Part shown: piece after piece, positions 17,822 through 27,409 of the stretch | Layout of the letters: every line of letters begins with the position of its first letter | Position numbering within the stretch: the first letter of the stretch is position 1 | NCBI GenBank assembly: GCA_016845245.1 | Contig: JAERSY010000059.1 | Coordinates: 34,959-98,958, forward strand | Source: Phycisphaerae bacterium | GTDB taxonomy: Bacteria; Planctomycetota; Phycisphaerae; Phycisphaerales; SM1A02 | DNA: 64,000 nucleotides | Direction: 5' to 3' | Translations under genes and position numbers: made by a program | Notes under the pieces: model-generated | Seen by the model: the letters and a program-made list of their open reading frames with translations, nothing else | Told to the model about the DNA's origin: nothing | Database searches by the model: none

Positions 17822-18820
17822 ATGTCAACAACGATGACACTTGAAGAAGCCGCAAAGACTTTTAGCAAGCAATATGGATTACTCCGAGATGAGATTCAAA
17901 AATCAGTCGTCGGTCATGATGCAATTGTTGAAGGCGTCTTAATAAGTTTGTTTGCGGGAGGGCATGCACTCCTTGAAGGCGTTCCCGGTCTCGGTAAAAC
18001 CCTTCTCATTCGTTCATTAAGCGAAGCGCTTCACCTTCAGTTTACGCGTATTCAGTTTACGCCTGATTTAATGCCTGCAGACATCACGGGCACAACCGTC
18101 GTCGTTGAAGTTGGCGGGCAACGAAACTTTGAGTTTAAACAGGGGCCACTCTTTTCACAGATGGTTCTTGCTGATGAAATCAACAGAGCGACTCCAAAAA
18201 CACAATCGGCGCTTCTTGAAGCGATGCAAGAGAAATCAGTGACTGTTGGTGGCGAAACACATAAGTTGCAACAGCCATTCTTCGTCATGGCGACGCAAAA
18301 CCCAATTGAACAAGAGGGGACATATCCGCTACCAGAAGCGCAACTTGATAGGTTCTTTTTCAAACTTCATGTGGGTTATTCAAATCGCAGTGAGTTGATG
18401 GAAATTTTGAATCGAACGACTTCGGGGCATCAGCCAAACGTTGAGCCCGTGCTCGACGCTGAACAAATTGTGAGTTATCAACATGTCATTCGCGAAGTTT
18501 CAATCGATCAGCACGTTCAAGATTATGCCGTTCGAGTTGTTCTTGCGACGCATCCCGAAGAGCAACTTGCAACACCTCAAGTTCAATCGTTCCTCCGCTT
18601 TGGCGCATCCCCTCGTGCTGCTCAGACGTTAGTCCTTGCAGGAAAGGTGCGAGCATTGCTAGAGGGACGAACTTCAGTTTCTTATGACGACATCCGGGCA
18701 TCTGTACTGCCAGCACTCCGCCATCGAATCATGCTTAACTTTGAAGCAGAGGCCGAAGGCATCGAGGGTGATGACATTCTTCAAAACCTTATTGACACTT
18801 TACCAACGGACATTCAATGA
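17822..18820 (+). CDS. MoxR-family AAA ATPase
   Basis: A 332-residue MoxR-type AAA+ ATPase, a chaperone-like family that matures metalloenzymes or surface protein complexes. Motifs: GVPGLGKTLL (Walker A, about residue 60), FTPDLMPADITG, LADEINRATPKTQSALLEAM (Walker B and sensor region), and TQNPIEQEGTYPLPEAQLDRF (sensor 1 and arginine finger). The start at 17822 is chosen because a longer in-frame start at 17753 would place the nusG terminator inside the coding region. Its usual DUF58/VWA partners are not adjacent; the next gene encodes an exported protein and overlaps by ATGA. Confidence 0.9.
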   Translation: MSTTMTLEEAAKTFSKQYGLLRDEIQKSVVGHDAIVEGVLISLFAGGHALLEGVPGLGKTLLIRSLSEALHLQFTRIQFTPDLMPADITGTTVVVEVGGQRNFEFKQGPLFSQMVLADEINRATPKTQSALLEAMQEKSVTVGGETHKLQQPFFVMATQNPIEQEGTYPLPEAQLDRFFFKLHVGYSNRSELMEILNRTTSGHQPNVEPVLDAEQIVSYQHVIREVSIDQHVQDYAVRVVLATHPEEQLATPQVQSFLRFGASPRAAQTLVLAGKVRALLEGRTSVSYDDIRASVLPALRHRIMLNFEAEAEGIEGDDILQNLIDTLPTDIQ

Positions 18821-19707
18821 ATTTAAACATGAAACACGTTCCACTTTTACTCACGCTGTTATGCATTCCTGCCCAAACAACGATTGCAGAGTTTGATGCC
18901 AAACTTGATTTCTTTTATACGAATCAATTCAACAGTAACATTGATAATGGCGGCGAAATTGGAATTTCACGCGGTGGTTTAGAACTCCGTTTAGGGAAAA
19001 AAGTCACTGACCAAGATTCCATGAAGTTTAAGTTTAAAGCCATGCGGGATGATTACGACTTTGGCGGTGTTGCGGGCTTGGGTTTACAGAATCCATGGAG
19101 TTCAATTGATACGGTTGATTTTGCACTTTCATGGTTCCATGCTGTCGACCAAGACAAGACGCTCTTTGCAGCAGGCCTTGTCCGTTCAAGTTACGAACAT
19201 GATTTCTCTGACGGTTTAGTTGGTGGTGGCTCTGCGGGATTTATTCAACGGTACTCGCCAACGCTTACATTAGGACTCGGCGTTGGCATCATTGGGCAAA
19301 TTCATGACGATCCATACGTGTTTCCGGTCCTCGTGTTAGATTGGGAAATCAGTGAAAACCTTCGTGTGACCAGTGACCTCGTCACTCGGTTTGGCAGCCA
19401 AACAGGGGTTGAACTTGTCTGGACACCAAACAGCGAGTGGTCAGTTGGCGTTGGGATTTCATACGATTACAGCAGATTCCGATTAAACGATAGCGGGATT
19501 GCACCCAATGGTGCAGGGGAAGCGACTTCATGGCCGCTTTCATTTAGAGCAACGCGGCATGTTTCGCCAGATTTTGACATTACGTTTTATGGCGGCGTGG
19601 TCTACAACGGCGAACTTCGGTTGTTTGACCAAGCTCGAAATCAACTTTCAATTGACAACTACGATGAGGCAGGCGTCATCGGAATCATGGGTCAGATTCG
19701 TTTTTAA
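18817..19707 (+). CDS. Exported protein, probable outer-membrane beta-barrel
   Basis: Not recognised with certainty. The 296-residue product starts with a signal peptide (MKHVPLLLTLLCIPAQTTIA, cleavage near residue 24). The rest alternates polar and hydrophobic residues with many aromatic-Gly turns (SVGVGISYDYS, LTLGLGVGII) and ends with a terminal Phe in MGQIRF. A C-terminal Phe on a final strand is typical of outer-membrane beta-barrels. It may belong to a porin-like or DUF6268-like group; that is a guess. It overlaps moxR by ATGA and converges with the next gene. Confidence 0.55.
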   Translation: MNLNMKHVPLLLTLLCIPAQTTIAEFDAKLDFFYTNQFNSNIDNGGEIGISRGGLELRLGKKVTDQDSMKFKFKAMRDDYDFGGVAGLGLQNPWSSIDTVDFALSWFHAVDQDKTLFAAGLVRSSYEHDFSDGLVGGGSAGFIQRYSPTLTLGLGVGIIGQIHDDPYVFPVLVLDWEISENLRVTSDLVTRFGSQTGVELVWTPNSEWSVGVGISYDYSRFRLNDSGIAPNGAGEATSWPLSFRATRHVSPDFDITFYGGVVYNGELRLFDQARNQLSIDNYDEAGVIGIMGQIRF

Positions 19708-21377
19708 GTGTCGCTTTTTGGGAGTTGAACAGGAAACTTCTTTATCTCGTCCCACTGCGTGAGATCAATCTCAATGTATGTCGGCTTGATATCCCATGGC
19801 ACGCAGGGAAGCGGTGAGGTTTCAATGTTTTGTGAATCACCATGCGTCCGTGCAATCGAAAATGCAAGTGTTTCGCTGTTGACCCATGCGTCGGGAAGTT
19901 CTACTCTCGCATACCACCCATTGTCCATTGTTGAAACAAAAGTGTTGCAACCATGCTCAGCTTGGAAGACGCCATGTGTTGGGGTGATACATAAGGGGGA
20001 TGGACTGTCAAAGAGGAAAATAGTCACCGCTTCGATGCCTTGCACATCGCTGGCACTTCTAATGGGCAACTTCGGTGCGATTGAGTCACTCATGCCTGCA
20101 CATGTGATGAAGAGTTCCCATTTGCCGAGTGCTTTTCTAAGTTCGACGGTCGTGCGTTGATTGGGACTGCATCGCACTGGCACAGACTCACGAATACTGT
20201 CAAGTGTCCAAGGCGGTAAACACTCAGGCATTAACACGCCGGGAGTTTGCGCGATGACTGATTCTGGAACAAAGGGTTGAGCAGATGCATGCGAACCCAA
20301 TTGAATAGAAAGCCACTGAATCTGTGATTCTTTTGTGACAGTCCCAAACAGAGACGGGTCAACGTGTTCCACTCGTTCATAAGAGAGCCGCTCAGTTTCA
20401 AGCGGGGGCACTTCAATCGCAATTGGGATGCTGTCAACTTCTTGCCACGAAAGTGCGGCAACAACCGGAACAAGTGTTGGGTTTGCAAATGCAATCCGAA
20501 CGTCGCTTCCAAACAATTCTTCAACCCAGTAGAGGTAGAGTTTTTGTTTTTCAGACCACGCAAGGCAACGCGCTGCACACTCTTCGTCTGAGATGCTTTC
20601 TTCGAGCATGACGCCAAGTAACACATTGAGTTGCTGTTGATTCGTTACCCAGCACGCAAATTGATTTTCACCATCAAATGCTGTGCACGTGAGCAAATCT
20701 CTGCATGTTGCAGCAATGCCTCTACTTGCACCTGCAAGTCGATGAAACCCATTTTTCCAAAGTTGAGAAGAGTATGTCGCAGCAAGCGTTTCAACGTTTG
20801 AGTGGAATTCTAATGTTGGGATTGTTTGGTTTTGGCTCGATGCCAACAATGACCAGCGCCACATGCTCATTGCATTGTGTTCAGGAAGTGCATCTCGGCT
20901 CCACTCACTTGGCGGTTGTCCGATGGGCGATTCATCGATGTTGAGTTGAGGGAAATCTTCAAACTGCTCAATCCAATTGGGTTGAATCACGCTTCCGCCT
21001 ACAGTTATCGTTTCAAATGTTGATTCATTGAGCTCAACGAGAAGAACAGGACCCGTCTGCGCATCACTTGCATTCAGCGTGTTGATTGAATCATCTGGCT
21101 TGATGGGTCTCATGCGATAACTGCCTGAGGTCCACTGTCCTTGCGCTTGGTTTGGCTCAACCCACGCAAGATGCCCAGTCATGACATCACCATTTGAACT
21201 CTGTAACTGCATATGGGACGGCCACCCATCGCCAGATTGTGTTGAGTACACGGGGATGTACAACACACCACCGATTGGCGTAATGGGGTTAAGGTGTCTC
21301 GCGAAAATGCTCTCTTCATCGATTGCATGCGCAATCGATGTCTGCATGGCAAGCCATAACAATAGCGCGAGTTTCAT
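19704..21377 (-). CDS. Exported protein of unknown function with a CBM9-like C-terminal region
   Basis: I do not recognise the family. The 557-residue protein begins with a signal peptide (MKLALLLWLAMQTSIAHA). Residues of about 430-545 show a pattern seen in CBM9/DOMON-like beta-sandwich modules: GWYARVELPDAW, then LAFSIARTH, a Pro-Trp (PCVPWD) and a closing hydrophobic strand (YIEIDL). This similarity is by eye only. Several Cys pairs in the middle suggest a secreted, disulfide-bonded protein. The start overlaps the gmk stop by ATGA, so it is probably translated with gmk. Confidence 0.5.
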   Translation of the reverse strand: MKLALLLWLAMQTSIAHAIDEESIFARHLNPITPIGGVLYIPVYSTQSGDGWPSHMQLQSSNGDVMTGHLAWVEPNQAQGQWTSGSYRMRPIKPDDSINTLNASDAQTGPVLLVELNESTFETITVGGSVIQPNWIEQFEDFPQLNIDESPIGQPPSEWSRDALPEHNAMSMWRWSLLASSQNQTIPTLEFHSNVETLAATYSSQLWKNGFHRLAGASRGIAATCRDLLTCTAFDGENQFACWVTNQQQLNVLLGVMLEESISDEECAARCLAWSEKQKLYLYWVEELFGSDVRIAFANPTLVPVVAALSWQEVDSIPIAIEVPPLETERLSYERVEHVDPSLFGTVTKESQIQWLSIQLGSHASAQPFVPESVIAQTPGVLMPECLPPWTLDSIRESVPVRCSPNQRTTVELRKALGKWELFITCAGMSDSIAPKLPIRSASDVQGIEAVTIFLFDSPSPLCITPTHGVFQAEHGCNTFVSTMDNGWYARVELPDAWVNSETLAFSIARTHGDSQNIETSPLPCVPWDIKPTYIEIDLTQWDEIKKFPVQLPKSDT

Positions 21378-21973
21378 GTTGAAGTCGTGTGTCCTGCGAG
21401 TTGTTGTTTGATAACCGCAACTGTCTCAGCGACTGCGATATCTAACTCGTCATTCACAATGAACGTGTTGTATGCACCACTTTTTTCAGCCATCGAAATC
21501 TCTTGCTTTGCTTCTCTGAAGCGGCGGAGGATTGCATCTTCATCGTCTCTACCACGAGCACGTAGCCGATTGAGTAGCTCATCTTCGTGTGGTGGCATGA
21601 TGAAGATGCGAAGAGATTCTGGCATGTTCTCGTGAACTTGCATGCCACCTTGAACATCGATATCGAGAAGAACAACTTCACCTCGCTTCATCGCAGCTAA
21701 GACAGGCGCTTTTGGCGTTCCGTACCGGTGGCATCCAAATACTTCGGCAAACTCCAAAAACTCACCTTTGCTGACCATGGCATCAAAATCACGGTCAGTG
21801 ATAAAGAAATAGTCAACGCCATCTGCCTCGGTTGCACTTTTTGGTCTTGTCGTCGCTGAAACGCTAAAAGTTGCGTTAAATGCCTCTTTAACGCGGTGCA
21901 CAATCGTTGTTTTTCCAACTCCGGAGGGGCCAGAAATCACCACAAGTAAGCCATTTGCATCGTTCATCGACAT
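21374..21973 (-). CDS. gmk: Guanylate kinase
   Basis: Gmk converts GMP to GDP with ATP. VISGPSGVGKTT (residues 12-23) is the Walker A loop, SATTRPKSATEADGVDY is the GMP-binding region, LLDIDVQGG is the Walker B-like block, and the lid carries RLRARGRDDE. Length 199 is normal. The start could be the first ATG at 21973 or one two codons later. It is divergent from der, with 45 bases between them, and overlaps the downstream exported protein gene. Confidence 0.95.
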   Translation of the reverse strand: MSMNDANGLLVVISGPSGVGKTTIVHRVKEAFNATFSVSATTRPKSATEADGVDYFFITDRDFDAMVSKGEFLEFAEVFGCHRYGTPKAPVLAAMKRGEVVLLDIDVQGGMQVHENMPESLRIFIMPPHEDELLNRLRARGRDDEDAILRRFREAKQEISMAEKSGAYNTFIVNDELDIAVAETVAVIKQQLAGHTTST

Positions 21974-22018
21974 AAGGGCATTGTATGGAAATGAGCCCGA
22001 TTCTGGTACAATACCGGA

Positions 22019-23554
22019 ATGTCTTTACCCCGCATCGCAATAGTCGGAAGACCCAATGTCGGCAAATCGAGCTTGATGAATCGCCTTGCGAAACGTCGCG
22101 TTTCTATTGTCGACCCAACACCGGGCGTGACGCGTGACCGCGTGAGTGTGCTCTTAGAGTTGGATGCACCATCCTATACACCTAAGGGCACCGAGAGTTC
22201 GCTGGTCGAACTTCATGACACTGGTGGGTGGGGCGTCTATGTTGTTGAGGGAGAACACATCGACGACGCTGGAAAAGACCTTAGAGATTTAACTGGTGAC
22301 ATTGAGTTCCAAATCAAAGAAGCGATGGGTAAATCAGATCTCATCATCTTCCTCGTTGATGCGCAATCAGGCATTACCCCGCTTGATGAAACAGTCGCCG
22401 AAATGATGCGTAAAGCAGGGGCAGGCAACAAGGTACTTGTCGTTGCGAGCAAAGTCGATTCAAGGAAGTGGGAAGCTCATGGTCATGAAGCAGCTGCACT
22501 TGGTTTAGGCGAAGCAATCTGCATTTCTTCAACGAGCGGACATGGCATCCAATATCTGAATGACAGAATGTGGGAACGTGTTCAAGGCATTGAAACATCT
22601 GACATTGAAGATGCAGACTTAAAACTCGCCATCGTGGGTAAGCGAAACGCAGGCAAGTCATCACTTGTGAATGCACTTGCAGGTGAAAATCGCGTCATCG
22701 TTTCAGAGATTGCTGGAACAACGAGGGACGCAGTTGACGTTCAGTTCCAGATTGGCGACCGTACATTTACGGCGATTGACACTGCAGGCCTACGGAAACA
22801 AAAGAGTTTTGCAGATGACATTGAGTATTACGCCTACCGGCGAATGCTTCAATCAATTCGACGTGCTGATGTTGCGTTGTTACTTGTCGATGCAACTGAG
22901 CGAGTCTCACAAGTTGATAAGAAGTTAACTCAAGAGTTGCAACGGCAGTTCAAGCCGACAGTTATCGTTGTGACAAAGTGGGACTTGGTTGATGAATCTG
23001 TGACACCTGAAGATTACCTTGAGTACTTAACAAAAGAGTTACGAGGTTTAGACTACGCGCCAATCGTCTTTATCAGTTCGACGGAGAACGAAGGCATCGA
23101 AGACACAATCTCGATGGCGTTTAATCTCAAGGAGCAGTCCGAGCACCGCGTTTCAACATCACAATTGAACGACTTTATAAAGAATGTGCTTAAAGACAGG
23201 GGCCCTTCATCTCGCCTTGGTACCGTTGCAAAATTGTTGTACGTCTCACAGATTGCAACGAAACCACCGACGATTGCCATGGTTGTGAATCAGCCATCCC
23301 TCTTTGAAGGTCAATATGAGCGTTATCTCATGAACCGTTTGCGTGAAGCACTGCCATTTAGCGAAATCCCCATTCGCTTGCTCTTTACAAAACGTCAACG
23401 GAAGTCGCTTCAAGACTTAAAAACGGGTAAAAAAACCGATACAATGGATGAGCAATCGCGTATAAACCCAGTTGATGGTCAGGCATCGACTGATGGTACT
23501 GATACCCTTCCTGACGACATGGAGATTTTAAACGACGAATCGTTTTCATCATGA
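22019..23554 (+). CDS. der: Ribosome biogenesis GTPase Der (EngA)
   Basis: Der has two tandem GTPase domains and helps assemble the 50S subunit. First domain: GRPNVGKSSL (residues 8-17), TPGVTRD, DTGG. Second: GKRNAGKSSL (about residue 205), AGTTRDAVD, DTAG, TKWD. The C-terminal KH-like domain has LRYVS-like and LFTKRQR segments near residues 400-465. A polar tail of about 45 residues follows. The NKxD of the first domain reads SKVD. Length 511 is slightly more than usual because of the tail and a small insertion in domain 1. Confidence 0.95.
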   Translation: MSLPRIAIVGRPNVGKSSLMNRLAKRRVSIVDPTPGVTRDRVSVLLELDAPSYTPKGTESSLVELHDTGGWGVYVVEGEHIDDAGKDLRDLTGDIEFQIKEAMGKSDLIIFLVDAQSGITPLDETVAEMMRKAGAGNKVLVVASKVDSRKWEAHGHEAAALGLGEAICISSTSGHGIQYLNDRMWERVQGIETSDIEDADLKLAIVGKRNAGKSSLVNALAGENRVIVSEIAGTTRDAVDVQFQIGDRTFTAIDTAGLRKQKSFADDIEYYAYRRMLQSIRRADVALLLVDATERVSQVDKKLTQELQRQFKPTVIVVTKWDLVDESVTPEDYLEYLTKELRGLDYAPIVFISSTENEGIEDTISMAFNLKEQSEHRVSTSQLNDFIKNVLKDRGPSSRLGTVAKLLYVSQIATKPPTIAMVVNQPSLFEGQYERYLMNRLREALPFSEIPIRLLFTKRQRKSLQDLKTGKKTDTMDEQSRINPVDGQASTDGTDTLPDDMEILNDESFSS

Positions 23555-23585
23555 TTGATGGGCGATTCGCTTAAGCGATTGCCAA

Positions 23586-24731
23586 ATGTCAATTTTTCCA
23601 CTCCCCGTATTTGAAGAAGACGCCAACCCTGAAAACAGGGATGCGTTAACGCTCGAAGAGCAACTTGCACAAACAACAGCACCAGAAACGATGGTGGTTC
23701 GATTTGGCTCGATGCAGATGGTGGGCGAATATAAACAGGGCGGAGACATCCGTGCTGGCTGCGGTTCAAAACTTGTCGCAAGGACACATCGAGGCACAGA
23801 ACTGGTCGAAATGTTAACAACGACATGTTCGAATTCAGGGTGTGGCAAGTCAATCAGCCGGCAAGAGATGTTGCAGTACATCGAACAATCTGGAGGTAAA
23901 AAATTCCCGTTTCATACAAATGGAAGAATTGTTCGCATCGCAACACGTGATGACATGGATCGCATGTCTCAACTTAAATCTCGAACGCAAGAGTTCCGAA
24001 AAGAAGCAAAGCGTCTTGTTGAAGAACATCAACTTGAGATGGACATTGTTGATGTCGAGCCGATTTTAGGCGAAGAACTGTTGACCTTTTATTATCTCAG
24101 CGAAGACAGAGTCGACTTCAGGCCGCTGGTGCATGACCTTGCAAACAAATTCTCAGCAAGAATTGAAATGCGCCAAGTCGGCGCAAGAGATGAAGCGCGG
24201 CTCGTTGCAGATTATGAACGATGCGGGCAACACTGCTGTTGTAAAAACTTTTTGAAGGTGCTCGCGCCAGTCTCGATGCGTGCTGCGAAACAACAAAAAC
24301 AAACACTCGACCCCAAGAAAATTTCAGGGCGGTGTGGCAGGTTAATGTGTTGTCTACGATATGAAGATCAAACCTACCGTGACCTTAAGAAGAATCTGCC
24401 ACATAAAAAGACGAGAGTTGGAACTGTTGAAGGTCCAGGAGTCGTGGTTGATGGAAAAATTCTTACACAACTCGTCCTCGTCGAATTGGAACACGACAAA
24501 CGACAAATTGCAGTTCCACTCGAAGAATTGATGGACCCTGAAACTTGTCCAAAACCATACGAGACTGCTTTTGAAGTTGAGGAACCAAAGAAGAAGCGCA
24601 AGCCACGCAAGAAAAAGAACAAGGATTCTGGAAACAAAGAAGCAAGTGCAGATGGCGATCAGCCAAAGAAAAAACGAAGAAGAAAGCGTCGCCGCCGAAG
24701 AAAAGGCAAGAAGGGGACCGACAATAGTTAA
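23586..24731 (+). CDS. PSP1/RicT-like regulatory iron-sulfur protein with basic tail
   Basis: A PSP1 C-terminal domain protein like Bacillus RicT (YaaT). The hallmark block is present at about residues 212-260: CGQHCCCKNFLKVLAPVS, then LDPKKISGRCGRLMCCL. These cysteines would bind an Fe-S cluster as known for the Ric complex. In Bacillus it acts in RNA maturation and signalling; here the role is inferred. Residues of about 335-381 are almost entirely Lys/Arg (KKKRRRKRRRRRKGKKG), a likely nucleic-acid-binding tail. It lies 2 bases before lepB, as one operon. Confidence 0.82.
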   Translation: MSIFPLPVFEEDANPENRDALTLEEQLAQTTAPETMVVRFGSMQMVGEYKQGGDIRAGCGSKLVARTHRGTELVEMLTTTCSNSGCGKSISRQEMLQYIEQSGGKKFPFHTNGRIVRIATRDDMDRMSQLKSRTQEFRKEAKRLVEEHQLEMDIVDVEPILGEELLTFYYLSEDRVDFRPLVHDLANKFSARIEMRQVGARDEARLVADYERCGQHCCCKNFLKVLAPVSMRAAKQQKQTLDPKKISGRCGRLMCCLRYEDQTYRDLKKNLPHKKTRVGTVEGPGVVVDGKILTQLVLVELEHDKRQIAVPLEELMDPETCPKPYETAFEVEEPKKKRKPRKKKNKDSGNKEASADGDQPKKKRRRKRRRRRKGKKGTDNS

Positions 24732-24733
24732 CA

Positions 24734-26293
24734 ATGTCTTCAGGTGAACAAAACACATCTCAACCTCAATACATTGAAACGTTTCAATCGCTCTTGTTTG
24801 CGTTTGTGCTTGCGATGGTCTTTAGAGGATTCGTTGTCGAGGGTTTTGTCATTCCGACAGGTTCAATGGCACCGACCCTTCGAGGCATGCACCTTCAAAA
24901 GAAAAGCCCTCAAACAGGACAAACGTTTGCAGTTGGTTTTGATAACGCTCGGGCATTTTCACCAGACAGGTTTTCAGATCCTTTGCTTGGCCGGCGACAG
25001 TCACTCGGGGCGACAGAATCAAAGCGGCTCGATCCAAAGATGGGCGACAGGGTACTCGTCCTCAAATCGCTGTATCCATTCTTTGAACCAAAGCGATATG
25101 ACGTTGTCGTCTTCAAGAATCCGACTGATACCCAAGGCGCCGCAGCGAACTACATTAAACGTTTGATTGGCTTGCCGGGCGAGACAATCACAATTGTTGA
25201 TGGAGATATCTTTGCGAAGAAGGGTGAAAACCCTTACACAATCCAACGAAAACCAGAGCACATTCAACAGGCACTTTGGCGCACATTGTCTGATACCGAT
25301 GCGATTCCGATTGACACGCTAGCGTTGTCAAATCCTTGGCGGGGTCAGCCATGGAGAGGAACGCCTTCATCAGCGTGGGAAGCGCAAGAACGCTTATGGC
25401 GATGTGATAGTGACGCAATAGCTTCGTTGCGGTGGGACGCAAAGGAGTTGCCCGTCAATGATTGGATTCCGTACAACATGCTCATGCCAGCCGTACGGCA
25501 GTATCCACTTTCAGATGTAAACATTTCAGCAACGATTGTTCCTGAGAAGGCGTCTCTTTCAGTGACGTTTGAAATGCATTCGAGGGGGCATACATTCGAT
25601 TGGACGATTGAGGGAACCGAAGCGACGTTAACAATGACGCGAGATAACGGGGACGTCGTTGAACGTGTGGCAGCGGTGTGCCCAGAGATGGAGGCACACA
25701 AGCCCATCCGAATGGAGTGCTGGCACGTTGATCAAGAAATGGTGCTCTACATCAATCGAAAGAGAATCGCTTCGCTTGCGTATGACTTTGGACCTGACAA
25801 ACGAATTCGCCTCGCTACGAATTCACTCGATTCAACGCCAGTGGAAGAGGCATTAAAGCAAGACATTCAACAACCGACATTCGATTGGATTGTCAGTGGT
25901 TCGCCATGTTCAATCTCAAACATCGAAGTCGCAACGGATTTGTATTACAGACCCTCGCTATTGCCATCAAGATCAACGAAAAACCCGACAAAGCCGGGCA
26001 ACGAGGCATTGGTTCTTCCCGGTTCACCTTCGTATGGCTCGCATCCAGATAAGCCAGCAGTGCTTGGTGATGATCACTTTATGCTTGCGGGCGACAATAG
26101 TGCGTTTTCACTTGATGGCCGCCTCTGGGGAAATCCCGACGAGTTTGTATCCGCTCAAATTGATGACACGCCATTCTTAGTGAATCGTGATTTACTGATT
26201 GGGAAAGCGTGGAGCGTCTACTGGCCAGCACCTAAGAAAGCGTTTGGATTCCCCATCGTTCCAGATTTCAGTAAGGTTCGTTTCATCAGATAG
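24734..26293 (+). CDS. lepB: Signal peptidase I with large internal insertion
   Basis: LepB removes signal peptides at the outer face of the inner membrane. One N-terminal membrane helix (about residues 20-40) is followed by VIPTGSMAPTL with catalytic Ser44. YIKRLIGLPGE contains catalytic Lys142. The last conserved box, LAGDNSAFSLDGRLWG, is at about residue 452. Between the Lys box and the last box lie roughly 270 additional residues. Part of them (WHVDQEMVLYINRKRIASLA) resembles a LamG-like beta-sandwich. The protein is 519 residues against about 250-320 for common LepB. Confidence 0.9.
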   Translation: MSSGEQNTSQPQYIETFQSLLFAFVLAMVFRGFVVEGFVIPTGSMAPTLRGMHLQKKSPQTGQTFAVGFDNARAFSPDRFSDPLLGRRQSLGATESKRLDPKMGDRVLVLKSLYPFFEPKRYDVVVFKNPTDTQGAAANYIKRLIGLPGETITIVDGDIFAKKGENPYTIQRKPEHIQQALWRTLSDTDAIPIDTLALSNPWRGQPWRGTPSSAWEAQERLWRCDSDAIASLRWDAKELPVNDWIPYNMLMPAVRQYPLSDVNISATIVPEKASLSVTFEMHSRGHTFDWTIEGTEATLTMTRDNGDVVERVAAVCPEMEAHKPIRMECWHVDQEMVLYINRKRIASLAYDFGPDKRIRLATNSLDSTPVEEALKQDIQQPTFDWIVSGSPCSISNIEVATDLYYRPSLLPSRSTKNPTKPGNEALVLPGSPSYGSHPDKPAVLGDDHFMLAGDNSAFSLDGRLWGNPDEFVSAQIDDTPFLVNRDLLIGKAWSVYWPAPKKAFGFPIVPDFSKVRFIR

Positions 26294-26392
26294 AGCGCCA
26301 TATTCCGTCAATGCAGGCAACTCATTGATGTAACCCTCACAACCCAACCCACGTTCTTTAGTTGCGATATTTGTGTGCCGAGGTAGATTCTT

Positions 26393-27409
26393 ATGGGAAA
26401 ACTACATTGGCTTACACAGCGTATGAGCGCGCCACCAATTTGCGTGCATTTTGAAAAAGAGGTTATTCGCTTGATGCAAATGACAAGCGCTAAAGAACCG
26501 ACGCTTCATATGGCACTTGAAGTTTCAAGGCATGACGAACTTGGAATGAAGGAGGCGCTTGGGTCATTTAAAGGAAAAGAGTGCATTATTAGCATTCCAT
26601 CTTCTGAAGTACTCGTTCAACACATTCGAGTTTCAAACTGTGAAGATGAATCTGAAGTTAAAAGCAAGCTCATGCAACAGAGCCCCGAGTGGGAGCATTG
26701 CGAGATTCGCCACGTGTGCGTTGCTATGACAGGCATTGGAACTGGCGATGCTCCAAAGCAAGAACTTCTTTGTGTTGGCGTGAAAGAAACTGTTGCGGAG
26801 CGATATGTTCAAGAACTTGAATCAATTGGAGCACACGTGTTATCTGTCACTGTTCCACTTCACGCATCACTCAGAGCATTCGACAAACTCTATCGCCGTG
26901 ATGGTGATGAGAAAATCACATCAATGCTCATCGATTTAGACGAGCAATCATCTTTCATCTTGGTTGCGCATGGAAGCCACTGTGTGTTTGCAAGACAACT
27001 CAGTTTGAATGCAATGACAAACCCAACAAAGTGGCAGTCGCCAGAACAAGAAGTGCATGCACACACAGAGCAAGGTGAGTTTGAACGCCGTCAAGAACAA
27101 CAACCACGCGGGTTGTATGAAACAATGCCATCCAACTCACTCATCGATGGCCCATTAGAGCAAGAACTGCGAAGATGCCTCCAACATCACGACGCACTCT
27201 TCCCTCAAAGAGCAGTCGACAGAATCATCTTCTCTGGGTCAGCAGCAAGTGATACTGAAACATGTGCAGCAATCGCATCGAACTTAGGGGTTTCGGGGTA
27301 CATCGCAGATCCTTCTGCGTGGATTGAAGGCGCTGAAACTTGTGCAAGCGGCCCCTCATGGACTACTGCAGCAGGCATGTGCCTTCGTTTTTCAAAGGGG
27401 GCAGCATGA
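26393..27409 (+). CDS. pilM: PilM-like assembly protein
   Basis: A 338-residue actin-fold-like protein at the head of a five-gene assembly operon. It is called PilM from position and from a pattern of paired subdomains: ICVHFEKEVIRLMQM at the start, ECIISIPSSEVLVQHIRV, MLIDLDEQSSFILVAHG (a phosphate-binding-like strand-turn), and IIFSGSAASDTE near the end. PilM binds the PilN N-terminus in the cytoplasm. Sequence divergence is high, so the name rests largely on context. The region is without a strong ribosome-binding site. It overlaps pilN by ATGA. Confidence 0.65.
   Translation: MGKLHWLTQRMSAPPICVHFEKEVIRLMQMTSAKEPTLHMALEVSRHDELGMKEALGSFKGKECIISIPSSEVLVQHIRVSNCEDESEVKSKLMQQSPEWEHCEIRHVCVAMTGIGTGDAPKQELLCVGVKETVAERYVQELESIGAHVLSVTVPLHASLRAFDKLYRRDGDEKITSMLIDLDEQSSFILVAHGSHCVFARQLSLNAMTNPTKWQSPEQEVHAHTEQGEFERRQEQQPRGLYETMPSNSLIDGPLEQELRRCLQHHDALFPQRAVDRIIFSGSAASDTETCAAIASNLGVSGYIADPSAWIEGAETCASGPSWTTAAGMCLRFSKGAA

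Noticed and set aside
23549..23881. Leftward open frames over the start of the PSP1 gene.
   Set aside because: They are antisense shadows of a clear protein family with conserved Cys blocks.
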